A stretch of DNA of 55,487 nt. It comes from Planctomycetota bacterium (GTDB taxonomy: Bacteria > Planctomycetota > Planctomycetia > Pirellulales > Pirellulaceae). Positions 1 through 8,245 of this stretch are shown in pieces (position 1 is the first letter of the stretch; every line of letters begins with the position of its first letter). Below the pieces are notes generated by a model. That model ran no database searches and was not told where the DNA came from. It saw only the letters and a list, made by a program, of their open reading frames with translations. A program made the position numbers and the translations under genes. The stretch covers positions 1-55,487 of the forward strand of contig VGZA01000039.1 in the NCBI GenBank assembly GCA_016872775.1, given 5' to 3'.

Positions 1-18
1 AACTCCGCAACCACGAAT

Positions 19-54
19 GCGGCGAGGCGAGCGGCGAGGCGAGCGGCGAGGCGA
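19..54. repeat. Three perfect 12-bp tandem repeats
   Basis: The 12-base unit gcggcgaggcga occurs three times head to tail with no mismatch. It lies upstream of the pseudouridine synthase gene. It may be the end of a gene cut off by the window edge or simply intergenic; 135 bases is too little to tell. Confidence 0.9.
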
Positions 55-135
55 CATTAGATTTGATGCGGCTGTGGGCCGACGCGGACGCCGATATGTG
101 CCGCCAGAAAAGCGGATGCCAGGGAGGTTGACAGC

Positions 136-1065
136 GTGGGGAATTGCCATCGATCGCTCGCCATCGGACCGGAAACGCCGGAGTTGCTGCGTAAGGCCGA
201 CCGCGCCGTGCAGTCGCTGGCCGGTGCGTCGCGGAGACAGACGGTGGGGCTGTTCGATCACGGCTGCGTCTTCGTCAATGGCCTGCCTTGCTCGGCGCCT
301 TGGCAGCGGCTTGGGCCAGGAGATGTTGTCGAGCTGCGCTTCGATGACGCGCGTCGCTACGCACCGCGGAAGAAGCCGCCAAAGTACCTCGGGTTCCAGA
401 TCCTGTTCGAGGACGAACATCTGATCGTCGTGGAGAAACCGGCGGGGTGGCTCACCGTGCCATCTCCGCGAGGTGAATCGAATACGCTGATCCAACGCAT
501 TTCCGACTACTACACGCGGGGAAATCGAGGCCGTCGTGTCCTGGTGCGCGCCGTCCATCGGCTCGATCGAGGCGTTTCCGGGGTCCTGGTATTCGCGCGG
601 CACGACGACGCACTGCGCGGCCTGCGCCGGCAATTCGAATCGCATTCGCCCTCCCGCGAATACTGGGCGATTGTCGCCGGAGTGATCGCAACGCCACAAG
701 CGACGATCCGCAGCTACCTGGCGACCAGCAAATCGCTGACACGCTATTCCACTTCCGATCCCGATCAGGGTGAACTGGCCATCACACATTATTGCGTGGA
801 GTCGGTCGGCAGCGACTACTCGATTCTGCGCGTGCGCCTGGAGACCGGCAGACGCAATCAGATTCGCGTCCATCTGGCGGAGGCCGGTCACCCGGTACTG
901 GGCGACCAGCGGTACTCGCCAGAACGGGCTGCCCATCCGCGCTGGCGATATGCACGCCTGGCACTCCACGCCGAAACGCTGGAATTCACCCATCCATGCT
1001 CGGGCGAAAAATGCCGTTTCGAATCGCCCCTGCCCGCTGAATTCACCGACTTTCAGTCTCGTTAG
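136..1065 (+). CDS. RluA-family RNA pseudouridine synthase
   Basis: A cytoplasmic enzyme that isomerises specific uridines in rRNA or tRNA to pseudouridine. The 309-residue protein has an S4-like RNA-binding segment at about residues 15-70 and the RluA catalytic domain from about 88 to 300. The signature HRLDRGVSG is at residues 141-149, so D144 is the predicted catalytic aspartate. A second family motif, ETGRRNQIRVHL, follows near residue 237. The start is a GTG with a good ribosome-binding site (GGGAGG) about 8 bases upstream. Length is normal for the family. The exact RNA target (RluA, RluC, RluD or TruC type) cannot be assigned from sequence alone. Confidence 0.93.
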   Translation: MGNCHRSLAIGPETPELLRKADRAVQSLAGASRRQTVGLFDHGCVFVNGLPCSAPWQRLGPGDVVELRFDDARRYAPRKKPPKYLGFQILFEDEHLIVVEKPAGWLTVPSPRGESNTLIQRISDYYTRGNRGRRVLVRAVHRLDRGVSGVLVFARHDDALRGLRRQFESHSPSREYWAIVAGVIATPQATIRSYLATSKSLTRYSTSDPDQGELAITHYCVESVGSDYSILRVRLETGRRNQIRVHLAEAGHPVLGDQRYSPERAAHPRWRYARLALHAETLEFTHPCSGEKCRFESPLPAEFTDFQSR

Positions 1066-1194
1066 CGGTCTCCAGTTCTTCCTGCCCAGAAGGGCAACGC
1101 CGTGCGAGTCCTGTCGCTGTGTGCCCAGGGCATCGCGATGTCGCCCAAGGGCCGGTAGTGTTGCACCACGGTCTTTTCCGGCCCCTCTCCCCGG

Positions 1195-1226
1195 CCCTTC
1201 TCCCCGGAAATACCGAGGGAGAAGGG
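1195..1226. terminator. Hairpin between convergent genes
   Basis: Perfect 10-bp arms cccttctccc (1195-1204) and gggagaaggg (1217-1226) enclose a 12-base loop. The hairpin sits between the end of the pseudouridine synthase gene and the end of the convergent minus-strand gene. There is no clear T-tract, so it may be a bidirectional terminator or one of the phylum's dispersed palindromes. Confidence 0.5.
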
Positions 1227-1249
1227 AGGACCGTTGCTTGCAGGCGCGG

Positions 1250-2545
1250 CTATTGACTGTCGATGGGGCGATCGGGGGGCGGCGCGGGCGGCTGCGCCCA
1301 TTGGAACGTCGATTGATAGGCGATGTTCAAATGAGGTGTCTCGACCCAGCGTCCTTGATCGCGTCGCGAAATCAACAGCGCGTCCAGTGTTCCTGTCGTC
1401 AGCAAAGTCCGTTCCACGGGCCACGGCGCGGAACCCGACTGCATGAACGGCTCGATCTGCTGCAACAGGTGCGAGAAATGCATGAACGGCCGCGCCTCTT
1501 GCGTCCAGAAGACCGCCGCCTCCTGCCGTTGGTCGGCGTACCGCCAGGCGGCTGCCCAGTCGATGTAGAGCTGGTCCAGCGAGAGCACGCTGGCACGAAG
1601 TCCGTCGACGTATTCCACGATAAACAGCGCCGGTTGCGGCACCAGCTCGCGCAACGGTTTGTTCGTCGGGATCGGTCGGTCCTTCGCGCAGCGCAAAACG
1701 GTGTCCAAGAGTTCCCGATCGATCACCCCGGCATCGATCGCCTGCCAGACCGCCGGTCCGTGCAGTGTGCGCACGCGACGTACTCCCGATTCGCCGCCCG
1801 GCCGGCGTTCGGCGAGGCATTGCACCACTTCCAACGCATGGAATCCATACGAGTCCAGGCGGTGGTAGGAAAGCGCGACGATTTCGCGCAAAGGGCGATT
1901 GCGATCGACGTCACGAGCCGGTTCGCGCCAGAGTACCGGCAGTGACGAGCCCGCCATCAGCGGAATTCCGGCTTGGGTCGCCTGATCGTAAATCGCTTTG
2001 GCGTCCTGCCAGTTGTCGGCGAAGTGCTTGTCGATGAAAAGCGGCACGGCTCGATTCGCCGCGCGAACCAGGCGCACGATCTCGTCGAACATCCGTCGTT
2101 TCGGAAACAGAATCTGGCCTGTGTCGGACTCGGGGTAGTTGCCATGTTCGGCCACCAGAAAGATCCCGTCGACCGCGAGCTTACCTGTACCCAGCGTCAA
2201 TGCCTGCTCGATCGTGGCGCACAGAGGAATCCCGTGTCGCGCGGTCAGTGCACGTCCTTTGTCGTTGGCAGGGAATTGTTCGATATGCAGCGAGGCGAGC
2301 TTGAGTTTGGGAAAGGGCGCCGTGCCGGTCAGTTCGTAGCCCTGCAGCAGCCGGCTGAGAAACATGTCGGCGTGCGAATTGTGATAATAGACGGTGGTGA
2401 CACCGGCGACGCTCGGAACGCGCGGTTCAACGCCGGATACTCCCGCCGTCGGCCCGGTCGCGGGCAACAACAGCGAAGATGCCAGGGCGCTCAGAGCATC
2501 GCGCCGTGTCACTGCCGATCGTTGGTGGCTCGACAAGCTCCCCAT
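1250..2545 (-). CDS. Exported Gfo/Idh-like protein, paralogue 2
   Basis: A 431-residue protein closely related to the product of the gene just upstream (2559-3842). The shared blocks, in the same order, are a HADM/HADV segment, an EHGNYP motif, a D-KH motif, an MAGSS motif and a YGFHALE-QC motif. I recall the family as conserved, uncharacterised proteins of planctomycetes and acidobacteria with a Rossmann, Gfo/Idh-like N-terminal half. The N-terminus has an RR pair followed by a hydrophobic stretch (RRDALSALASSLLLPATG), a Tat-like export signal. The start at 2545 is preferred because GAGGAG lies 9 bases upstream. The in-frame ATG at 2566 has no ribosome-binding site and would overlap the preceding gene. 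The gene is 13 bases downstream of its paralogue, so the two are probably co-transcribed. No substrate can be named. Confidence 0.75.
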   Translation of the reverse strand: MGSLSSHQRSAVTRRDALSALASSLLLPATGPTAGVSGVEPRVPSVAGVTTVYYHNSHADMFLSRLLQGYELTGTAPFPKLKLASLHIEQFPANDKGRALTARHGIPLCATIEQALTLGTGKLAVDGIFLVAEHGNYPESDTGQILFPKRRMFDEIVRLVRAANRAVPLFIDKHFADNWQDAKAIYDQATQAGIPLMAGSSLPVLWREPARDVDRNRPLREIVALSYHRLDSYGFHALEVVQCLAERRPGGESGVRRVRTLHGPAVWQAIDAGVIDRELLDTVLRCAKDRPIPTNKPLRELVPQPALFIVEYVDGLRASVLSLDQLYIDWAAAWRYADQRQEAAVFWTQEARPFMHFSHLLQQIEPFMQSGSAPWPVERTLLTTGTLDALLISRRDQGRWVETPHLNIAYQSTFQWAQPPAPPPDRPIDSQ

Positions 2546-2558
2546 ACCGGGCGACTCC

Positions 2559-3842
2559 TCAGGCATCGCGATTGGCGAATGGCCAATCGGTGGCCGTATA
2601 GTTGATCGCCAGTTCCGGCGTCAGTCTCCAATCACCGTGTGCGGCCGCGCTCCGCATCAAGGCGTCCAGCGCGCCTGTGGTGAGCAGCGTCCGCTCGACC
2701 GGATAGACCGCTTTCTGCGTATGAATCATGGCGTCGATGGCGCGCGTCAGGTACGCGAAATGCCCAAATGGTTTTCCCTCCTGCAACTCAAAGAACACGA
2801 CCAGTGGCTGGTCCTGGCCCCGCAGTTTCGCCGCGAACACGAACTGATCGGCGAGCCCGTTCGCGATGGCGACGGTGGCGACCAGGCCATCGCGATAGGC
2901 GAGCTGGTAGAAGGCCGCGGAGTCGTTCAGTCGTTCCAGATCCGGCGCGACGGCGCGTGGCATCGCCTTGATCGACGCTTCGAATAAGGCTCGCGACCAT
3001 TCGCCGCGCTGCAGGCCGCGGTGGATCTGAGCCCCTCGCAAGGCGCGCACGGCGTAAATGCCCGACTCGCCCGCACCGCGCCGCTCCAGCATGCACTGCA
3101 GGCCCTCCAGGGCGTGGAATCCATACGATTCCAAGCCGCCGTACCCCAGCATCAGCGCCGCTTCGATCTCGCAGCCGCGCGGAAGCTCCCGAGCGGGACG
3201 GCGCCAAGTTACCGGCACCGAGGAGCCGGCCATGAACGGAAATCCCAGCTCTCGGGCGGTGGTGACCATATGCAGCGCGTCCGGCCAACGATAGGAGAGG
3301 TGCTTGTCATTGAAGACCGGCGCCGTCGATCCGGTGCGGCGAAACGTCCGCACGATCTGGTCGAAAAATTTGCGTCGCGGGTAGGTTACCTGTCCCGTAT
3401 CGGGCGTCGACGGGTAGTTGCCATGTTCGGCGATACTCAAGACGCCCGCGACCTGTAAGCGGTCGGAGCCCAGGGTGAGCGCTTCGTCGATCGAGCCGGC
3501 GAGGCGGAACCCGAACTTTTCCGCAAGGCCCGCGCTCAGGTCTCCCGCGGGGCGCTGGTCGACATACAGGCTGGCAAGCCGCAGCGCCGGGCCCACACCA
3601 CCTTGCTGATCAAATCCGTGCAGGATCTTGCCGACAATCACATCCGCGTGCGTATTCTCGCGGTACTCGGTGACCAATGCGGCCACGGGCAGCGGATCGC
3701 CCCCCTGCCCTCCCCGACCAAGCGACCAGCAACCGGACTCGCGCCCTTCGAGCCGATCGGCCGAAACGCCATTGACGGTGCAGCCCACTCCTGCGGAAGC
3801 GAGGCCCCACAACAATTCTCGTCGGTGCATTTGAACAACCAT
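2559..3842 (-). CDS. Exported Gfo/Idh-like protein, paralogue 1
   Basis: A 427-residue exported protein, first gene of a two-gene minus-strand unit with its paralogue. The N-terminus MHRRELLWGLASAGVG is Tat-like. Conserved blocks are NTHADV (residues 63-68), AEHGNYP (138-144), FNDKHL (177-182), MAGSS (204-208) and GYGGLESYGFHALE near 233-246. The H, E, D and K residues in these blocks are candidates for a metal or sugar-acid site. The start at 3842 is chosen because AGGAGG lies 6 bases upstream; MHRREL at 3830 is an alternative. The neighbouring enolase-superfamily genes suggest a role in sugar-acid or polysaccharide metabolism outside the cytoplasm. Enzymatic activity is unproven. Confidence 0.75.
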   Translation of the reverse strand: MVVQMHRRELLWGLASAGVGCTVNGVSADRLEGRESGCWSLGRGGQGGDPLPVAALVTEYRENTHADVIVGKILHGFDQQGGVGPALRLASLYVDQRPAGDLSAGLAEKFGFRLAGSIDEALTLGSDRLQVAGVLSIAEHGNYPSTPDTGQVTYPRRKFFDQIVRTFRRTGSTAPVFNDKHLSYRWPDALHMVTTARELGFPFMAGSSVPVTWRRPARELPRGCEIEAALMLGYGGLESYGFHALEGLQCMLERRGAGESGIYAVRALRGAQIHRGLQRGEWSRALFEASIKAMPRAVAPDLERLNDSAAFYQLAYRDGLVATVAIANGLADQFVFAAKLRGQDQPLVVFFELQEGKPFGHFAYLTRAIDAMIHTQKAVYPVERTLLTTGALDALMRSAAAHGDWRLTPELAINYTATDWPFANRDA

Positions 3843-4055
3843 CCCGACCCTCCTGTGCTTGCAAACGGGGCTTCTATCCTACCTTGCAGGTCGTTGCAAA
3901 AGAAAGGCGATTATGGCAATGCACTTGGCTCGTCGACCGCGCGATCGCGCCACGTCGTTGCGCAGTCGCGACGGAAGTCGTCCGCTTGGGGATCCAACCG
4001 ATTCGCTCCGAAAAAACGGGCGCGGTTCGCGGGTCGAATGCGCCGCAGTCGAATC

Positions 4056-5285
4056 TCAAGGACGCACAACGCTGCCGTCGCGTTGTCGAATCGCGGGCCA
4101 GGCGCCGTTGTACGGATGGTCGGGGAACGGAAAGCGGGCCGCCAAGGCCTCATCGAGATCGATTCCCCAGCCGGGCCGGTCATTCGGCCAGACGGCGCCA
4201 TCGCGCAGTTCCATGCAGCCCGGGAAGACGTCGCGTGTGGCCTGATTGAACGGTGAAAATTCCTGGATGCCGAAATTCGGGCAGGCCAGGTCGAGCGCGA
4301 GATTGGCGGCGTGCCCGACCGGCGACGTATCGCCGGGTCCGTGCCAGGCGGTACGTACACCGAAGAACTCGCAGAGTGCCGCCAGCTTCCGCGACATCGT
4401 CAGGCCACCGATCATCGACAGGTGCACGCGGATGTAATCGATCAGCTGCTCCCGGATCAATGGCAGGAACTCGTGAACATTCGTGAACAGTTCGCCCATC
4501 GCCAACGGCAGGTGCGTGGTCGCGCGGAGCCGCCGGAAGTAGTCGATTTCCTCCGGCGGTAACGCGTCTTCCAGAAAAAACAGCCGGTACGGTTCCAGAT
4601 CCTTCGCGAGTTGCATTGTCAAAGGCGGCGGTAAACGCTCGTGGATGTCGTGAAGCAACTCGAGCTCCTCTCCCAATTCGCTTCGCGCGTGCTCGAACAA
4701 TCGCGGCACGATGCGGACGTAGTCGGCCGGCACGAAGATGTTATGGGGTGTCGTCGGGCCGTCGACTTGCGCGTGGGTCTTCAAGTCCGATGCGGTGCCA
4801 TACGTGGCCTGTCCGGGGACTTCGACCTGCAGCCGTACGTGGCGAAATCCGGCGGCCTGATGCTGTTGCGCCTGGGCGACGACCTCCGGGATCGACTTGC
4901 CGGCCGCATGAACATAGACCGGTGCCGCCATGCGGCACTTGCCGCCGAGCAGATCATGGACCGGCATCCCGGCCCGCTTGCCTTTGATGTCCCATAGCGC
5001 CATGTCGACGCCGGACAGCGCGTTGTTCAGCACGGGCCCTTGCCGCCAGTAGGAACTGACCTGCGACGCAAGGAAAATGTCCTCGATTTCCGCGACGTCA
5101 CGACCATGGAGAAACGGATCGAGATATTTTTCCACCGCCTCGACAACGGCAAGCGGTCGCTGCGTGAAAGTCGCGCAGCCCAGTCCGTAGAGCGTTGGCT
5201 CGTCCGTTTCCACTTTGACGACGACGAGTCGAATGCCCGCCGGCGCCGTGAGAATGCAGCGGATCTTTCGAATCGAATTGCGCAT
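4056..5285 (-). CDS. Enolase-superfamily dehydratase, ManD/RspA-like
   Basis: Predicted cytoplasmic sugar-acid dehydratase of the mandelate racemase/muconate lactonizing group, closest by motif to the D-mannonate dehydratase/RspA family. From the start at 5285 (409 residues), metal ligands are D213 (LLHDIH), E239 (FLEDAL) and E265 (MGELF). H215 and H315 (WHGPGDTSPVG) are candidate catalytic residues. R151 and Y162 lie in the VRLQ-VPG-YG segment that corresponds to the ManD Arg-Tyr pair. An in-frame extension to 5378 exists, but its composition does not resemble an enolase N-terminus. The gene is divergent from another enolase-superfamily gene at 5459. Many RspA-like proteins have weak or different activities, so mannonate is only the first guess. 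Confidence 0.85.
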   Translation of the reverse strand: MRNSIRKIRCILTAPAGIRLVVVKVETDEPTLYGLGCATFTQRPLAVVEAVEKYLDPFLHGRDVAEIEDIFLASQVSSYWRQGPVLNNALSGVDMALWDIKGKRAGMPVHDLLGGKCRMAAPVYVHAAGKSIPEVVAQAQQHQAAGFRHVRLQVEVPGQATYGTASDLKTHAQVDGPTTPHNIFVPADYVRIVPRLFEHARSELGEELELLHDIHERLPPPLTMQLAKDLEPYRLFFLEDALPPEEIDYFRRLRATTHLPLAMGELFTNVHEFLPLIREQLIDYIRVHLSMIGGLTMSRKLAALCEFFGVRTAWHGPGDTSPVGHAANLALDLACPNFGIQEFSPFNQATRDVFPGCMELRDGAVWPNDRPGWGIDLDEALAARFPFPDHPYNGAWPAIRQRDGSVVRP

Positions 5286-5458
5286 AGGACGGCGAATCTG
5301 GAATCGCCTCTCCGTCGAGGAACCCGGTTGCCAACTTTGCCGAGCGGCCCGCTTTGCGGAGGGCCGGAAACAGATCATAAATAGTGTGCCGACAGTCCGG
5401 CAATGCTTGACAGAAGATATTTCCGCCCCGGGAACACTCGAACAAAAGGAACCTCCGC

Positions 5459-6721
5459 ATGGCTCGCATCAAAGAGATCGAACGCATCTGGGTCGACCTG
5501 CCGCTCAAGGAAGTGCCGTTCAGGAACATGGTCCGCGAAATTCCCCATTGGTCGCTGTTCGAAATCTGCAAGGTGACGCTCGACACGGGGCATGTCGGTC
5601 TCGGTGAGACGATGCCGTATTACACGTACGGCGCTGTGAGCGACGCCGCCGTGGCGCGAGCCCAGGGTGGCTCGCCAACCGAACTCATGTGGGACGACAC
5701 TCTGGGGGCCGGTTTGCAGATGGCGATCTTCGACGCCGTCGGCAAACTGATCGGCGCGCCGCTCTGGTCACTGTTCGGCAAGCGGATTCGAAATTGGGCG
5801 CACGTCGGCTGGTGGGCTATCGATATGCCGGCGGATGACTGGATCCTCGAATGCCAGGAAGCCGTCCAGCAGGGATATACGACCTTCAAAACGAAAGCCC
5901 GGCCATGGTTCGACCTGCATGATCAGCTCGAACGGCTCTGTTCCTCGGTGCCCGACTATTTTCAGATCGATATGGACTTCAACGATTTCGGACTCGATCC
6001 GGCCGTCGCCCGACCGCTCTGCAGGGCACTGGAGAAGCACTCCAAGATCGCGATCTGGGAGAGTCCGATCCAGCAGGAAGATGTCGAGGGGAATCGTTCG
6101 TTGCGTGCCCAGCTGAGTGTACCGATCGCGCAACATACCGGTCGCCCCGCGTTCCGTACGCAACTGGAGCGGCAGATCTGTGACGGATTCGTGATGGAAG
6201 GCGGCGTCAGCAATACGCTATCCAAGGGGCGGACCTGCGAGGAATTCAACAAGCCGTACTGGCTTCAGTGGGTGGGCAGTAATCTGGCCGCCTCGTTCTG
6301 TCTGCACCTGCAGGCCGTGCTGACGCACGCCCGCTGGCCCGCCATTCATTGCAACCATATGTACGCTGCTCAGTACGTACGCGAGCCGTGGCAGGTGCGC
6401 AATGGCCAGGCGCAGGTCCCGGACCAGCCCGGCATCGGTGTAACCGTGGACTGGAAAGTCGTGGAGAAATATCGCATCGAACCGAAACCCAAACCGTATC
6501 CGTATCCCAGACTGCTGCTGCGGCTCGACTGGCCTTCCGGCGCTTGCTCGTATTTCACCCATGCCCAGCAGTTATGGGACGCCTTCAAGTATGCGGAGTT
6601 GCCGTCGTTTACGCGCGGTGTCAATCTGACGCGCGTCCTCGATGACGGCGGTGAAAACTGGCGGCGGCTGTACGATTCGGCGAGTCGTCAGCCGATCCTG
6701 TACGGCGAGCGTATGCCATAG
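5459..6721 (+). CDS. Mandelate racemase/muconate lactonizing-like protein, atypical metal site
   Basis: A 420-residue enolase-superfamily protein with a good ribosome-binding site (AAGGAA) before the ATG. The barrel contains the KTK lysines (144-146), IDMDFND (D171 or D173) and WESP (E201) as expected. At the strand where most members have a third carboxylate (usually GE), this protein reads VPIAQHTGRP (residues 221-230), with no acid. A C-terminal extension of about 80 residues, rich in Pro, Tyr and Trp, follows the usual barrel. It lies head to head with the ManD-like gene, and the MFS transporter gene converges on it. Likely role: sugar-acid dehydration or epimerisation; the reaction is unknown. 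Confidence 0.82.
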   Translation: MARIKEIERIWVDLPLKEVPFRNMVREIPHWSLFEICKVTLDTGHVGLGETMPYYTYGAVSDAAVARAQGGSPTELMWDDTLGAGLQMAIFDAVGKLIGAPLWSLFGKRIRNWAHVGWWAIDMPADDWILECQEAVQQGYTTFKTKARPWFDLHDQLERLCSSVPDYFQIDMDFNDFGLDPAVARPLCRALEKHSKIAIWESPIQQEDVEGNRSLRAQLSVPIAQHTGRPAFRTQLERQICDGFVMEGGVSNTLSKGRTCEEFNKPYWLQWVGSNLAASFCLHLQAVLTHARWPAIHCNHMYAAQYVREPWQVRNGQAQVPDQPGIGVTVDWKVVEKYRIEPKPKPYPYPRLLLRLDWPSGACSYFTHAQQLWDAFKYAELPSFTRGVNLTRVLDDGGENWRRLYDSASRQPILYGERMP

Positions 6722-6777
6722 TCCGTCCTGGTCGTGCCGCACGGGCTTCGGTCGGCGAGCACGGATTGCTTTTTTGG

Positions 6778-8103
6778 CTACTGTTCGATCGGCCGTGAAC
6801 AATCGATGCCGATCCAGCAGACGGCGCTGACCAGGTACATCGCGGCGACGCAGAGAAACAATGCCAGATAACCGGGAATCGTCGCGCCCTCGGGGGATAT
6901 GGTTGCGAAACGGTCCAGGATCCATCCGAAAATTGGCGGCATCAGCACGCCGCCGAGTGTTCCGGAAGTGTTGACGATGCTGAAGATCGAGGCGGAAAAA
7001 CGCCCGCCCAGATCCGTACACGCGCCCCAGACCGTGGGTTGACTCCAGTCGCTGAAGAATTTGACCACAAACAACGACCAACCCGCGGCGGCCGCGCTGT
7101 CCCGCGTGATCGCCAGAAACATCAAGCAACACGCCAGCACGTTCCCCGTGGCGCCAATGATCGTGCGCCCCCATCGGCGGCTGCCCGTCGCGCGAATGGC
7201 AAGATCATTGCAGGCGCCGCCCAGCATCCCCCCCACCGCTCCTCCCAGCAGCGGCAGGCCGACGAACAGTCCCGCGGTCTTGAGATCGACGCCCTTCACA
7301 ACCAGGAAATAGCCGCCCATGAATAGATTGTAGATGCCGTCCGCGCCGGCGGCAAAAAACTGCTGCGTCACAAACAATGCCATGCTGCGATTGGCCAGCG
7401 CGCTGCGCCAAGGTAACACCCGGCGGTCCGACGACGCCATGCTGCGGCCATCGCGAATCAACGCCCTTTCCGACGCATTGACGCGCGGATCGTGTTCGGG
7501 TTCGCTGCGAAACAGAACCAGGAATAACACCGCGAACACCAGTCCTATCGCGGATAACCAGAGCAACGATTGCTGCCAGCTCAACTCCAGCCAGCCCATC
7601 AGCACCGTGCCCATCAGGACCGACGAGGCGAAACCGCCACCGCGGCCGCAGAATGTGGCGATCCAACCTTGAATCATCGTGCGGTTCCGCGCGGGGAACC
7701 AGGAATGCGTCACGCGATTGAGACAAGGATAAGTCCCCGCCTGGCTGGCTCCGAACAACAGACGCGCGAATACCAGCAACTTCATGCCGCCGGCACCATG
7801 CAACGCCAGTGCTCCGGACCAGATCGCAATCGAGACGCCAAGAAAAAGGTGCGGTCCAAACATGTCGGCAATGATGCCCGACGGCACCTGCAGCGACCCA
7901 TAAGTCCAGTTAAACAGGCTGCCAATCGCGCCGACCTGCGTGTCGTTCAGCGCAAACTCCTCCTTCAATTTCGGACCGATAAAATTGAACGTGAAGCGGT
8001 GCAGATAGAGCAGGAACGAGGCGCCGCAACTCAAAAGAAAAATCGTCCAGCGGCGATGCGTCGCGCCACCCTGCTCTTCCCGAAGCGACACGTCGTAGTT
8101 CAT
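6778..8103 (-). CDS. MFS transporter, sugar-acid (ACS) type
   Basis: A 441-residue inner-membrane carrier with about 12 hydrophobic segments, beginning at MNYDVSLREEQGGATHRRWTI. The overall pattern (RWTIFLL start, LFNWTYGSLQVPSGIIAD after helix 2, FGASQAGTYPCLNR around helix 4) fits the anion:cation symporter group that carries hexuronates, galactonate and glucarate. The open frame continues upstream to 8532, but that part is antisense to the next enolase-superfamily gene, so the ATG at 8103 is used. It is flanked by sugar-acid dehydratase-like genes, which fits import of their substrates. Confidence 0.88.
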   Translation of the reverse strand: MNYDVSLREEQGGATHRRWTIFLLSCGASFLLYLHRFTFNFIGPKLKEEFALNDTQVGAIGSLFNWTYGSLQVPSGIIADMFGPHLFLGVSIAIWSGALALHGAGGMKLLVFARLLFGASQAGTYPCLNRVTHSWFPARNRTMIQGWIATFCGRGGGFASSVLMGTVLMGWLELSWQQSLLWLSAIGLVFAVLFLVLFRSEPEHDPRVNASERALIRDGRSMASSDRRVLPWRSALANRSMALFVTQQFFAAGADGIYNLFMGGYFLVVKGVDLKTAGLFVGLPLLGGAVGGMLGGACNDLAIRATGSRRWGRTIIGATGNVLACCLMFLAITRDSAAAAGWSLFVVKFFSDWSQPTVWGACTDLGGRFSASIFSIVNTSGTLGGVLMPPIFGWILDRFATISPEGATIPGYLALFLCVAAMYLVSAVCWIGIDCSRPIEQ

Positions 8104-8245
8104 ACGGAGATTTCCCGGCGTTTCGAGCCAAACGGAGAGTGTACCACGGGCACCGCGGGCGCGGCACGAAGTGATCGATGCGGCTACAATGATATCGGCC
8201 GCCTGGCCACGATACAAACATCGATCCGCTTTGAAGGTTCCAGCA

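Noticed and set aside
5286-5378. Longer N-terminus for the ManD-like gene
   Set aside because: The extra 31 residues are Arg/Ser-rich and precede a canonical enolase-fold start; no ribosome-binding site was evident.
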